A DNA stretch of 64,000 bases, from positions 4,894,520 through 4,958,519 of the forward strand of contig NC_054389.1 in NCBI RefSeq assembly GCF_001625195.1, written 5' to 3'. The translations under genes were made by a program, and so were the position numbers. The stretch is from Drechmeria coniospora. Taxonomy: Eukaryota; Ascomycota; Sordariomycetes; Hypocreales; Ophiocordycipitaceae. This document shows positions 42,865 to 56,200 of the stretch, one piece after another. How positions within the stretch are numbered: position 1 is the first letter of the stretch; every line of letters begins with the position of its first letter. The notes under the pieces were generated by a model. It did not search any database, was not told the DNA's origin, and was given only the letters and a program-made list of their open reading frames with translations.

Positions 42865-44783
42865 ATGACAGGAATGGATACGCCGTTTGTCGTGTCTCGC
42901 GAAGAACTCCACGTCCTGCAGATGGAAGTGAAGCAAGTGCAGTGCAGCCAGACAAACCATGCCGAACGAATATTACGGCTGGAGAAGCGGCATGCTGACG
43001 AGTCAGCGCTGAAGTCCGTATGGAACTCTCCTTTTCCCGGCGTGCTGGGAGCAGGGACACCACAGCACGGTATGCTTTTCTCCTGCGATGAATAAATAGC
43101 AAGACTCGCTCTAATTCCGTTCCCCTAGATGCCGTTCAATCGCCTCACAACGAAATGTTTGACGATGATTTGGACGAACAGGGAGAGCAGCTGCTTGGCT
43201 CGCTACACCTTGGACCGGCCGAGGAAGAGCCTGCTAGACGTGGTGCTGCCTCGAGGGCAAACAGCGTTCGCTTCGACGAGAGCGCCTTGCATGGATCTAG
43301 CTGGGGTGGGCAGAGCAGCCGGCACTCGGCAGACTTTGGCCCTCTTCGGCCGGTAGGTGGCATCACCATGGAACGTTCGCTCTCCCACAAGTCAGACGGC
43401 AGGCACAGCTCGGCGGGACATTCGGTGCACTCGCATCACTCGGTCGCCTCGGGTCGTGCCAGCAGCCTCGGGGTCGACACCAACTATGCGGCCTGCGACT
43501 CGTCCTCTCCGTTCGACATGCCGGCGCCTCCCGCCTCGCTCTTTGTCCTGGGCAGCGTCCCATCAATCATCCGCTGCTGGCTGACGACCGACTTTGCCCA
43601 TGACACGCTGCTCTATGCCGACATCTGCACCGGGTCGCAAAAGTCGGTCGTGGACTACTCCCTGATCAAGGAGCTCGGCTTGACGGAGGAAATCGAGCGG
43701 TGCGGCGACGGCGTATACCGCGCAAGGCTGAACGTGTTCCTGGCCGAGGCGGTGGTGGTGAAGGCGCACAGCAGAAATGGGTCTACCAGCGGCTTGGTCC
43801 CATTCATGTCCGTTGTCTTCGAGGTCACGGGAGGAGTGAGCGCGGGACGGCAGAGCGAAGCGAAGGCGATACGCATCTACATCGGAAGCGACGTACTCCG
43901 GGCGCATTCCGCCGACGTCCTGCTGTCCCAGAACAAAATGGTGGTGTACGGGAGTCAGCAGGAGCGCTTGCAGGTACCCTTTGTGCGCCCCGAGGATGAG
44001 AACGTCTTTCGACACATCCAAACGGTACACGTGGCACCCGGGAAACGCAGGCTGAACGCAAACGCGGCGCCGTTCGTGCTGCCGGACGAGGGCAACCTGG
44101 CGGGTGACGAGATGGCCGAGGATGGGACATTGCTTGTGCAGCGCGAAGATGACGAATCGCCCCTCGGCCCATCACCGATGGAGTCGCGTGCGGGATCCAG
44201 CAAGTCTGCGGTGCCAACTAGCGCGTCTGAGCACGGCGGGGAGGGTGAGAAGGCGGCAATGGACGTCAACGGTTCCGAATCCGGTAAAGAGTTCTCCAAT
44301 GGTGCGGAAAGCTCGCGGAACGAAGCGTCGGCGCCGTCGGGCATTTGGAGATCGTGGCGGCAGGGAACTGTCGGCGGATCGGATGGACAATCGCGAGAGG
44401 CGGGACCCTTGAGCGGCTATCAGCCTGCCATGCGCAGCGGCCGCAGCATGAAGGTTTTGAAGTCGCTCAAGGCGGGCTCGGCCTCGGCAAGGACCGGCGC
44501 GGCGTACGAGCCGCCGCTGGCGGCCAAGGCTGCGGATGGGCGTCGCAAGAGCCTCGTCAGCATCGGCGTAGACGGCGGCTCGACGAAGTGGGACGCGAAG
44601 CGGGCCGTCAGCTCAGGCGCAGAGTTCAAGATGCTGGCGGTCGGGCGTGACGGCGGCCGAACGGCGGCGGCAGCGACATTGCCGAGGTCCGTGAACCCGG
44701 TCGGCGTGGCCTCGGCATTTTCGTGGATGACACCGGCCAGCAAGGGAGCGGCCAAGTCGTCGACGGCGGCGGACGGAGATTAG
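42865..44783 (+). CDS. Conserved fungal protein with a degenerate retropepsin-like domain (family often labelled 'ubiquitin hydrolase 19')
   Basis: Two exons: 42865-43069 and 43129-44783, giving 619 residues (a start at 42874 is equally possible). The 59-bp intron ends CCCCTAG. The N-terminus is a coiled coil (ELHVLQMEVKQVQC...ERILRLEKRHADE) followed by a conserved motif KSVWNSPFP. A Ser/His-rich linker (SSAGHSVHSHHSVASGRASS) leads to a beta-rich domain at residues about 205-345: VPSIIRCWLTT, LLYADICTGSQKSVVDYSLI and IRIYIGSDVLRAHSADVLLS. That order resembles retropepsin folds (D-T-G-A/S flap, then a LGMDWLRxH-type motif), but the catalytic Asp position reads Cys (C235 of CTG). The C-terminal 270 residues are disordered and end NPVGVASAFSWMTP. 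I recall closely related fungal proteins being labelled ubiquitin C-terminal hydrolase 19, but no Cys/His boxes of that class are visible. Function unknown. Confidence 0.8.
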
Positions 44784-45140
44784 AGATGTTGGCAGTCGAC
44801 CTACCTGGACTGGATCATACCGGCGGGACAGGACTGGATGGATAGATTCGATGCAGCCGCGGAACGGCGGCGCAGCGAAAGGCTCAGCCATGTGATGCGT
44901 GGCTCCAGCGATTCATGCGTAGTGTAGAATACCGAGTGAGCAGCAGGCTCACGACCAAAGCAGCGCCTTGACGTGGACCTCGACGAGGACTTCGACACGA
45001 GCTTGGATGCGTACTACGGTGAAGGAGAGGCTAGAGCAGCGTGTTCGTAGGCAATATCACAGTTGGAACCGGTCGTGCAGCAACACGGGCCACAGCAGCT
45101 GTGGCAGATGGTCGATTAACTTTCCTGCCCCTCGGGGTGC
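44784..45140. other. Convergent 3' spacer
   Basis: 357 bases between opposing stop codons. No gene, array or clear motif. Confidence 0.55.
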
Positions 45141-46117
45141 TTACATCTTGGAGGCCGGCGGGAGGGCTTCCAGGGCCCTCTTGGTGTCGGCCACGGCTCC
45201 CTTGACAACGCCAAACATGGACTTGAAGGCTGGATAGGAGGCGTCCCCCAGGCACTCGAACATCCAACTCTCGGACGTGGTGACGACGATGCCAGGCTCG
45301 GCGCGCAGACGGTCGAGAGCGACGACAACCTCGCCCCTGTTGCAGCTGCTGACGGCGTCGGCGATGACGTAGGGGGTGTGGCCGGCGTCGCGCAGGTCGA
45401 GGGCTGTCTGGGTGATGCAGATGTGGGACTCGATGCCGACGAGGGCGATACGGGAGGCGGGTGGCAGGGAGGCGGCGAGCTGGGGCACGAGCATGCTAAA
45501 CTTGGTCTTGTCGAGTGGCGTCTTGGGGAGGAGAGAGGCGAGAGACGGGACGGTGGGACCGAGCTTGGCAACGGTTTGGGTCGTCGCGTGGACAGGGATG
45601 CCGAGAGCGTTGGCGAAGTTGAGAAGCTTCGTGGTCGACACGACACTGGCAGAGAGAGAGATGGCCTGTCAGTTGGGGGGTTCAGGTCGAGCGGCGTACG
45701 TTTGACGATTGGCTAGCCTGCCATGGAGTCTTCTTTTACCGTCGTTTGCATTGCATTCGGATGTGGCTGCAGGCAAGGTACACGCAGTATACACGGGGCC
45801 GTGGGTCTTACATGGTGTCAAACTCGTAGATGGCGTCGCGAAACTTCTCCTGCATATCGCAGACACTGGAGTGAAAGTGCATCCGGATCAGCCCCCATCC
45901 GTCCTTCTCGGTGCTTGGCGTCATTCGAATAGAACACGGTCATGAGGATGGAGGAGGACGGGCGGTCACCAACAAGACAGCGGGGTTCTCTGCAGGCGAA
46001 GCAATAAGTCAGCCATGATGATGGGGTCGGACAAGGAGAGGATGCAAGCATAGCCCGAGGGAGGGAGGGAAAGGGAAACGCACGGAAGCGCATCTCAGAA
46101 GGTCGTGATACAGCCAT
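45141..46117 (-). CDS. Isochorismatase-family cysteine hydrolase (ISOC1/2-like)
   Basis: Four exons on the minus strand: 46117-46084, 45989-45974 (a 16-base microexon), 45865-45812 and 45645-45141, giving 202 residues. Introns are 94, 108 and 166 bp. The spliced start reads MAVSRPSEMRFQNPAVFVCD followed by MQEKFRDAIYEFDTIVVSTT, which recreates the family beta-strand and catalytic Asp (D20). The other triad members are K83 in LDKTKFSML and nucleophile C111 in GIESHICITQTALDL. Then comes VIADAVSSCN and a family-typical end. Known role of the family: hydrolysis of various small amides or ethers; the eukaryotic ISOC branch has no firmly established substrate. Splicing out the 16-base exon would break the frame. 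Donor of intron 2 is GTTGGT, weaker than the rest, so this boundary is the least certain. Confidence 0.85.
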
Positions 46118-47294
46118 TGTTCGGATCGGGTGCGTGACGAAAGAAGGCGGCACGGTAGGGGAGTGAGGTTGTCGTGGCAGAGGTCGGACGGACGGAGCGT
46201 CGAAGCGGAGGAGGGAGGGTTGGGATCGAAGGAGGGATCGAGGAGGTCGCAGGCACCGTGTCGAGCACTGCATTACCGGAGGTGCGGGCTGTGCTGGAAT
46301 TATTCGTGTGAGAGTATGAGGAATTGGGAAGAAGTACTCCGTAGATGTGGCAGCGGTTGACAATTTCAAGCAGACGATGGAACGGAGGAAGACGGTGCAA
46401 AAAAGCAAAAAGGAAGCATGGACGAGGCATCGATCGGGGTAAGGGATGTCGATGCCGTGGCATGGAGTACGGAGTTGGGATGCTGCCCACAGGAGCTCAT
46501 GCCCCGCCGACAAGGAGCTCGTAGCAGCCAACCCCGCGCTTGCTGCATTCCCTGTTCAGAAGCCAGAGAGCACTGTACGTGGATATGCATACAGTATTAT
46601 ACTGTATCCGTACAGTATTGCTCCGTACAGTACAGCACAGCACAGAGCCTAAGTACAGAACGGATACAGTATATGCATATCCACGTACAGTGCTTGCATG
46701 CATCCCTTAGTACGTGTATGTAGAAGAATGTACATGCATGTACGGAGTACTACGTGCAGTAGAGTATGTCGTAGGAACCATACAGTACCTACTCACTTAA
46801 CTCGATATGCAATATCTGCCTGCGCATGTTATCGTGTATACTTGTACTCATACTCCACTGGGCACCGAATGCAGGTTGAAGCGTACGTGTAGGCAGCTTG
46901 TTAGTTATCAGATGGAAGCCACTGATGAGTCAACTCCCTGAAGCATACAAGGCTTAAGTACATGCCCCTATCTACAGAGTGCTCCGTACTGTGCATAACT
47001 TGCAAGCATTAATCATAGTATTCCAAGGTAGGTGGCATGCCCAGTAGCTTTGCTTGTTGTGCTTGCTTCTGTCTCTACTCCTCGTCCACGTCCATCTTTG
47101 CACTCCGTACTCCGTCCACCCATGATAGTAATCAAACTCATGTCTAAGACCCTAAGCCCAAGCAAGGCCTGACCGTCCCTCTATCCGTCCATAAACTCCG
47201 TATGCAAGTAAAAATTCACGCCGTGAAAATGCCCATCCAACGCCTGGCAATGCGTGCAGATACAGTGACCACCAGCAGACAAGTCCCCCTCCCC
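46118..47294. other. Spacer between the isochorismatase and MDN1 genes
   Basis: About 1.2 kb; the left part is the isochorismatase promoter. A long imperfect inverted repeat lies at 46570-46693 in a GTAC-rich block (46430-46870). No gene supported. Confidence 0.5.
46570..46693. repeat. Imperfect inverted repeat with about 35-42 base arms
   Basis: Left arm 46570-46611 begins GCACTGTACGTGGATATGCA. The right arm, 46660-46693, ends in its reverse complement (TGCATATCCACGTACAGTGC). The outer 21 bases are perfectly paired, and an inner segment ATACTGTATCCGT/ACGGATACAGTAT also pairs after an 8-base bulge. The loop is about 48 bases. Confidence 0.85.
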
Positions 47295-50200
47295 TCACGC
47301 TGAAACCTCGGCAAACCACGTCCTCAGCAGCCCGGCCAGGGCGCTCGGCAGCTCCTCAAGGTCGTGCACAATCAGGTAGTACTGAAAGGGGAACGTGTCC
47401 AGGTATCGCTCAATCACCACCCTGCTCTCCCCGTCAGCCTCGCGCACAAACTTGGCCTCCTTGAGCTCCAGCACGCTGTCCCCCTTCTTCTTGCCCGTGT
47501 CGTCCATGATGATGAAGACGATCATGATGCGCTCCTCCATGGCTTCCCGCAGCAGCCGCCGGATCGGGTCGTGAGCCGCCGACGGCGTGAGGCCGTCCGA
47601 TAGAATCAGCGCCAGCTGCCAGAGGTCCGACTGGCCGCCCGACTGTCTCGCCGTCCGGAACGTGTCGATCGTCTGCCGGATCAGCTGCGCAATGTCGGTC
47701 CGGTCTTGCCCAAAGGAAAACTTCTGCAGCACCTTGCCGCCGGCGTCGGCCGCGAAAGGCGTCGCCAAGTCGTGAGCCGTAAACACGTCGGCTCCGAACC
47801 CGACCACGCCCACCTGGCCTGCCTCGAGCATCGTCAACGACCGGGACACCATGACGAGCGACTCCATCGCGAGCCTTCCCGACGACGACTCGCCCATGCT
47901 CTTGCTGTCGTCGACGCACAGCAGGATCTGGTACGTTCGCTTCGTGGGGATCGCGCGTCGCATCCAGATCTTGTCCCGCCTGTAGCTCGACGCGATGTAC
48001 GGGATGATCCGCTTGATGTTCAGTCGCTTGCCGGTCCGGAACGACCCTGACAGCTTCGTCGACTGCGACGGTGTGAGGATGAGACGAAGTTGCGAAGTCA
48101 GCGAGAGCGAGAGTGCCTGCGACTTGCTCTGGAACTCGCTCCACTGCCGCATGCACTCTCCATACTCGCGGAGTGGCCGCTCGTCGTCCGAGAGGTGCGT
48201 CGCTGAAAGCTGCGTCGATGTCTCCTCAAGTGACTCATCCTCCTCCTCCGCAGCGTCCAATTCTTCTTCGTCTTCGTCGTCCTTCGCCGTCCTCTCATTG
48301 CCGTTATTTCCCTGCTTCGTCTGGACGCCCGATCTCTCCTTGTCTACTTCCTCGCTGTTGGCTGCGGCCGCCTCGGCCGATTCGCCCTCCGTGTCCATCT
48401 TGTCTGCATCTTCAGCTTCCGCCGGCTCGGACTCCTCCTTCATCAGCCGGCTCGTGGCATCCTCCCTTTCGTCGTCGATCGCCATGCTTTCGTCCACCGG
48501 TCGCACGTCCTCCTCTTCGGCCGTGCCCATCGCTTGCGTGTCCGCTGCGGCCTCATCGTCTTGAAGATGCTGAAACTCTCGACGACCTAGGTCACCATCT
48601 TCCTTTTGCTCCGCTTGCTGTTGCTGACTGTCATCCTCCGGGTTGGCGTTATGGATATCCGCTTGTTGACGATGCCACTTCTCGAGCGCATCTCCGAGCT
48701 TCCGGAATGGATCACTCCGTGCCGACTCGGCGCCGTCGACTTCTTCGTCCCGCTTCTCGATCGGATCGTTGGACCGAGTAGTCGCACCCTTGCTACCCGC
48801 GCTCGTGTCCTGATCAGCTGCACTTTCGCCCATTTCTCCGTGCTCCTGCTGCGCTGCCTGCGCTTGAAACTGCTCATCTACGTCCATCGAGTCTGCGTTC
48901 TGGTCGAGCCCGGAGCTCTTCACCTCGCTGGGCGCCGCATTATCCATGTCGGCGTTCGCATTGTCCTTCGACGGAGGCGCTTGCTCGCTCTGTTCCTCGT
49001 CCTGCTTGGGCTCGTCCTCCACTTCATCTGCTTCTGGTTCGTCCTGTACCTCATTGCTGCCAGCCTTGTCCTCGACATCAGCCTCGCTTCCCTTCTCATC
49101 TTCCTCCTCGGCAGCCTGTTCCAATTGCTGCGCGGCGGCATTGTCCACCTCCTCCTCTTCCCCGTCGTCTTCATTCTTTTGCTCATCTTCGGGCCTCTCA
49201 TTCTCCTCGACATCTGACATGAGATCCAGTTCATCGCTATCCGAGGCGTCATCTGGCTCGTCAAAATCCAAATCCATCTCCTCCGGAAGCTCCAGCGCAT
49301 CGTTCTCCTGCACGTTTTGGTCTTGCCGATTGAGTTCTTCTTGGGCCGTGACGTCTTCATCCTCGGCCTCTTCTTCCTCGGCATCGTCAGAGGCCTCTTC
49401 CTCATTCGCTTGCGGCTCCTCTGCCCGCGCGACGTCGTCATCCCGTTCGCCCTCATCTTTTTGGGGCTTATCATCAGCGGCCATCTGCTCATCCTCTTGC
49501 TTTTGGCCGGCTTCTTTGTCGCCTTTCTGGTCCTTCTCTGCCTTGTCGTCGCCGCCATCCCACATCTTCTCGTCTATCGCCGTTGGGTCCAAGTCGTCGA
49601 CATCACCGGCCTCTTCGTCCATCTCATTGTCCTCCTCCTCCTCATCCCCTTTTTGCGAGCCTTCGTCATCATCCTCGGCCTCTCCAACGCTGCCCATTTC
49701 TCCCTCCATATCTTCGTCTGCCATATCCACGGCGTCTTTTTCATCTTCTAATTCTCCGCTTTCTTCCTTGTTTTTCTCCTGTGCCAGCTCGGAGAGGTCC
49801 TCGTCAGGCTGAATATCCTTGCTTATATCTTCGGCACCTTCTCCATCACCAAGGCCGGTACCAGACTCAAGTTGACCACCATCACCCGCCGTTTCGTCCG
49901 ATTTTTCTTGGGGTGTGCAGAATCCTTGAGATGCAATCTGCGTGAAGGTCTTGGTTAGGGTATGTGCCATGTTCGCAGTTGCGCGGTGCAGATCTACGCC
50001 TTGCTCGACGGACCGGCAACACAAGGCAGCAAAGTGTTCTAGAATTGGAGTCGCTAGGCCAACAATACTCATTGCGGCGACGCTACTATTGTGCATGCTG
50101 AAGTCGAGCTGCTGCATAAGATCGATGCAGTTGCGAACGGTCATCTCAACTTTTTGCATGTGCAGATGTCTGATCGTCGAGAAGCATGCATCGTTGTGTT

Positions 50201-53200
50201 TATTCAGCCAACCCGCTTCCTCCTCCTTTGGACCCTTGGCGACCTTTTTCGTCGCGCTCTCAACCGCGACAAGTATGGTGTCAGTCAGAGTTGCCACCGA
50301 GTCGGCAAATTGAACAAGTTCTGCCGCGGGGGCTTGCGGGTGATCCAGAGGTAGGCTCGAGGTTGTGGTCCAGACTTGAAGCTGCCGGAGAATGAATCCG
50401 AGGCTAGATCTGTCCTGAATAAAGCGTTCCAAAGCCGCCTGGAAGAGCTTCAGATCTCCGACAAAGGATGATTCCAGAGCTTTGTCTGCCTCAGAGACTA
50501 GCTGTTCTGGAAGCCTACCCAGCTGTTTGAGAGTGGTCAGGTGGGCCGAAAAGCGATGAGACCAGTTTTCTAGCTCTTTAACCACGCCGTCATGGTTCAC
50601 CTGCCCCAATCTTTCATGTGCCTGCACCAGTCGAGTACCAATCCCGAGTATCGGCGCCAGCCAATGGAGGAGGCGGCGCCAGTTGCCACTGCGCTCTCGC
50701 CGAACCAGCTTTCCAATCTTCTGTATATTGGAGAGATCTCGGAACTCCTGAGCCGTCTTTAGCAGTGATGACAACGAGGTGGCTGCTGCGGCAAGACTGC
50801 TCCGTTGCATGAGAGTGAAGTTAATCATGCCTTCGACAAAGCCAAGGCTTCGTCCGACCTCAGCACTAGTCAATTCCTCGGAATGCTCCTGTGCTGCACC
50901 TCGGGCCCTCGGGACAAGATCAAGGGTTTTGTGGAAAAGGTATTCGGCCTCCTTCAGGGCGCTCGAGGGTAGCTCGATTAGGGGGGTTGTTGCAAGCACG
51001 ACGGCCAGGGACTTCTGCCCCGCTAGCTTGTCTTGTGCCAGGTTGTATTTAAGTCCCATGTTCCGCAAGTCTCGCAGTGTATCCGCGAAAAGCTTTCGCT
51101 TCCGAGTCTTCAAATGCTTCACTACATCTTTGTTTTCGTCGTTCAGGAATGAGGGCGTTTCTCTCCGAAGTTCAGCCATGGCCGAAAGCAGGCCGGAAAC
51201 AAACTCGTCAAGGGTATCAGCGGCGTTGCATTTCATATCTGGATTCTTCATGATCTTCTCCAGAACCGACACTGTCATAGACACATTAGCAAGTCGCCGA
51301 TGGGCCTCCAACCAACCAGGCAGAGCCTGATTTAACGTTTCAGACTGAACTTCCTTGGCCGTGGTTGTAATAAACTCCACAGTTTCTGTTCCATTTGAGA
51401 CCATGCTTTCGTCCGGGAGGCCTTGCACAACAATGGTCTTCATTTCTTGCCCCAGAACGCTGCGGAACTTGCGGACCATCCTAAAAAGTTTCTGGTGAGA
51501 CTTTCGGGCACTCTCACGGAGGGCGTTTATGTTGGTATCCTTCCAACTGGCCATGAGTAGCACATCCTTCATCTTCTTCTCGATCGGCGCCCGGCCTTTC
51601 TGAATAACATCGTCGGTAGCCTGCTCAAATCGTGTGTAGTAGTCGATGAAATTCCTCACAGCATGACAGATGGGGTCCAACGATGGATAGTCCTTGACAA
51701 GAAGGGACAGATGGCCTAGCAGCTGCCTCAGAAGCGCGACGCGCGTCCTGAATTGACCGACAATGGAGCTTGAAAAGTAAATTTCAAGATTCTCAATGAG
51801 AGACGTGGCGTACACGCAAAGTTCCGACGGCTTGTCGACCATGGACAGTGGAACAGCGATGACGACTTGATAAGCGACAAACCACCAAGAGTAGGCATCG
51901 TCTTGGCATTTCTTTTGCTCCGTGTCGAACAGATTTGCCCATGTCGACAACTCCAAGCGACGCCAGCGAACGATAGTGTCGGTAAGAGCATCATGAAGTG
52001 GTAAGACGGCGTAAACTTTGCTGGCCCATCCTCCAAACTGCCACTCGTAGACAAGCGCGTGTAGCTGTTCCACGTTTGGTAGGATCTTTGCCAGTGGCTC
52101 CCCATGAACTTGATCCAGAAGCTTGTCGCAGGAGTTTAGAACATCTGCCAGAGGCTGCATATGGCCAATTTCGTCCACCAGCTGCAGTTCCCGGAATCGG
52201 GCCTTGATCTTGTATGCAAGTGAAACCAAACCTCGAGCTTCCGGAAGGTTGGGGTCCAGATAGAAGTTGTAAGACTTGTCCATGCCTGCCTTTTGCAGCT
52301 CCACGAGCTTCTCGCTGAGCAGCAGCACCGTGGGGGCCAAAAGCTTCTCGTTGATGCTGAAGTCGATGTTTGAGGCGTTTTGCGTCTCGTTGGAGATGCG
52401 TTGGCCCAAGGAGATGCAGGCACCTCGTATCGCAGCCACAGGATCTTGTCTCTCGAGAAATATCCTGTTGTGGACTCCTGCAACTTTCAACGACATGCTG
52501 CGAACTTCATCTGGCTTGATGTTTCGCTGGTCTGTTGAATCATCATCACCGAATGTTGGAAACAATTCATTGAATTCCCTCTCGTCAAGTTCCTCCTCGT
52601 CCTCCAGTGCTCCACGGAATCGATAAAGGCTGGTGTTGGCCGTTTGCGCTTTGCGGTCTTTTTCAAGCTTCTTATCCCAATCGTCGTAGAAGCTGTGGAA
52701 ACACTCGAATAAATGATCACGGGAGGTGTGACAGAGACTATCCAAAGTTTCAACAGACACCCTCGCAGCAACGAGGTCAAGGTACTCGAAGCTCTTAGAG
52801 GACAGCTTTCCAGGGGACACATCCCAACTTTGGCCCCCAAAGAATGGTGTTGCTTTGGTTAGTTCTTCTGTCGAGAACTCCAGGTACTGAGCTTTGGCTG
52901 TGTGACACAGAGATAACCCCACGAGAAGACAGCGCAGAGCGTTTACCGCAGGCCTGGTCATGTCTTGATATGGCTCAAAGCGTGTAGAAGAAAGGCGGTC
53001 CACAAGTTGCTTGACATTCTCTCGAACAAGTTGCAGCCCACCATCGTCATCTCCAGATGGACCTGAGTCCAGGAACTGCAACACTGGGGGTAAGCATTGA
53101 CGTTTTACGGTATTGAGAATATTGGAAAATTCGGCCTGCACCCTGCCAAGTTCAGAACGCTCTGGTCTGAACACAGGCTGAACCTGCTGAGGCGGAGGCC

Positions 53201-56200
53201 CAAGCTCTGCAAGCTCCTGTTCGAGCAACTCGATTCGGATGCTTGTAGATTGTCCCGTGAAGCATTGCTCAAATGCCTTCAGGGCCAAAATTTTGCCTTG
53301 TATCTCGGTCTGTAAACTGTCGAAGAATTCGAGCTCCGCTTTGGGGCGAAGTTGAGGATCAAAGGCCCGGTCCGGCACATATAGCTTGATAAGTCCAACA
53401 CTGAAATGAACCCAAGCCAAGGCAGAGAAATATCCTGACTTCTCCAGATTACTCGCGGATAATTTCATGCCAACAATGGCAGGAATGAGATGGTTCCGAG
53501 CGATCTGTCGAAGATGGTCTGTATCAATAGTTTCGATGAGACTATCGAAAACGTGGTTGTCCTGGTCCAGCCCATCCCGAGCAATTTTTGAGGTTGAATG
53601 AGAATGATCAAAGGTATGCGAGTCCACTGCTGCGACGAAGTCTTTGAGATGTGGACCGTGAGCAACGAAGACTTGCTCCAGGAGTGTCTGAAGCAAGGTA
53701 TTCAGATACCCCAGAGAATCCACAATTATCTCGGTACTTAGACCTGAGATGCATCGTCCAATAACTGGAAGTTCGGATTCAAGCAAGGCGAGTGACCGGA
53801 GGCTTACACCACCCATGCTCTGCAACTTACTCCACAGGGATGTCGTAAGTTTTCCGTCCCAAGAGAAAATGTCCTGATAAACAAGGCAGTCAATCGATTG
53901 CAGAGTGGCCGCTGATCCTTGAGAACTTGCAAGCAGCATTGTTGCCTTTGTCGGGACGTTGGACAAAATATTGAGTTCGTCCTGCACTCTACCTTCTTGG
54001 CATTGGGTGAGATAGCGAAGCATGGACGTTTGTCGGATGCTCTCGAACTCAGTAGCCAAAAAAGGTCTCAACTCGTTCTCCTGCTCACCAATGCGACTCT
54101 CGAGCATTTCAATGGCCGCGGTAAGGTCATTCACAAGCACATCTGCTGCAGTCTGCTCGGCGCGGACGATCCCATACGCTTGCTCGAGCGTCCTTTGTGC
54201 CTTGGAAAGGTCAGCAACAGAAGCAATAGCTTTCCAGCGAATGGCGTCAAATCTTGAGCCCAATCGGTCAAGTTCAAGCAACCGATCAAGTACCATCCGA
54301 TTAGGAATAGGCACCGGCCGCAATACATTCCACAATGTTTCCATGCTTAAACCGGTCGAGAGCTTGAAGCCGCTATGAAAGTCCCCTCTCAGCTGCTTGG
54401 CCATGGTCGAAACAAACTCCGAGTCTTGATGACTGTTGACGATGTTGCCTTGAAGGTTCAACATATTAGTTCCGAGGGCTAGATGCGCTTGAAATATTGC
54501 CTCATCAAAATCGATGTCGGTAGAGATTGTCAGCGTTCGCTCCAGGTAGAGACTGATGAGTCGTAAAAGATGAGAGCGCTCTTTCCAGGCTTCAAAAGTG
54601 GTGGAAATGGAGCCCATGTATTTCACACTTAAATTGATCGCAGCCAGGAAAAATGCGGCCAGTCTCACCGTCGAATCTTTTGCTACGACTGCAACACGGT
54701 CGCTGACCAACGACCGTTGCAATCGAGATAACGATGCTAGCTTGGACGAGCGGGCATGCACATGATGCTTTTCGATGGCTACTTGCAGGCTGTAGATTCG
54801 GTACGAGATTTCGTATCGAGCAGCGATCCAATGCGGCTCACCTTCATTCGCTAGCAGCTTCGAAACGTTGGAGTTGTTCAAGATATGAATAGGTTGGACG
54901 TTCGAGAACCCTGTGGAGGGGTTGCAAGGTAGGCGTGAATCCGCATCCATGACGGCTCGAAGGCTATCCGATCCAATTGGGGATCGGAAAAACTGCAACA
55001 GCTGGTGGACTGGCTGTAGCAAGTTCTCATCGCAGGCAAGTCTGCCGGGCTCATCCACAAAACGTGGCAGCAACGACACATCTTGTAGCGACAGATTTTC
55101 CACAGCTACATGGCAGGCCTCGGAAGGAGTGCCGTCCGACATGAACTGTTCGCAGTGTTCCCTCACTTGTTGGTACCTTTGAAGTCTGCTCTCTATGCTC
55201 GAAATTCTTTCAAAACTTGGCTCAATGTCCGGTGGTGGCGAATGGATGTGGATTTCAATTGCACGATTCCTCATAGCGCGTGAGAGTTCGCCGTATCGTA
55301 CATCCATTGTCAAGAATATTCTAAACTCCGGATGTGGTTTGATGATTCTCGGCTTGCCATTCTGGTCGCAGTGTTCGTTGATGCTCAAGAATCCATTGGG
55401 TTCGAGGAGGGAGTTCAGGCGGTCAAGAACAGATGCGTTGCACATGTTTGCGTTGTCAAGGACAAGCCATTGACCCATCTCCAGGGCCTTGATTATGACA
55501 CCATCAAGCCACTCAAATCGAGGATTTGCGAGAGTGAGCGGGCCTTGGACAATTTGATACGCTTTGGTAAGTTCAACGGCAACTTCTGTATCGGCCGCGA
55601 CACGAGCTAAAAGGGACTGCATCGCGGTCTTGACGGTATCGATGTTGTGGCCATCCCCCAAATAAACATCCAGACGATGCAGCAGCTGTAGGACTTCGGC
55701 AGGTGCAATTGACGGTACAAGCGACATGACGGATTCCTGAAGGTAGTTTCGAAGGTTTCTGAGTGTGGCATTGATCTCCCGGAGAGGATCGGCCTGCTCA
55801 AAGCCACCAACAAGATCCATGGTATCAATGTCGGCATTCATGGGAAACACGACCAGGGGCTTTCCCGCCAACGCGGCAACGTATCGCAAGAGCGCAGACT
55901 TCCCATAGCCAGATGGGCTGCTCAGAATACAGGGAATGTTCTGTTCCACGCAAATCATGAGGGATTCTAGCTCTGACAACCTGCATACGACGTCGATGGC
56001 AGGCAGCTGCTCAGGCTGAGAGTTGAGGTTCCGACTCAGGAGAGCTAAGCCGACTTGGCCAAATCGTGAGTTGATGTCATGATAGAGGTGGTGCGTTCGA
56101 GGCTCCCATCCGACAACGTGACCAAAGAGCCTGTCCACCTCTGCTCGGTCTTTCTGAGTGCGGAATCGTTGTCGTATAATGATGTCCAAAAAGTCGTCAA

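Noticed and set aside
48946..49812. Long open frame of 288 codons on the + strand, very rich in Ser
   Set aside because: It is the mirror of the Asp/Glu-rich part of MDN1 (GAN codons reversed give TCN). Midasin motifs on the minus strand explain the region fully.
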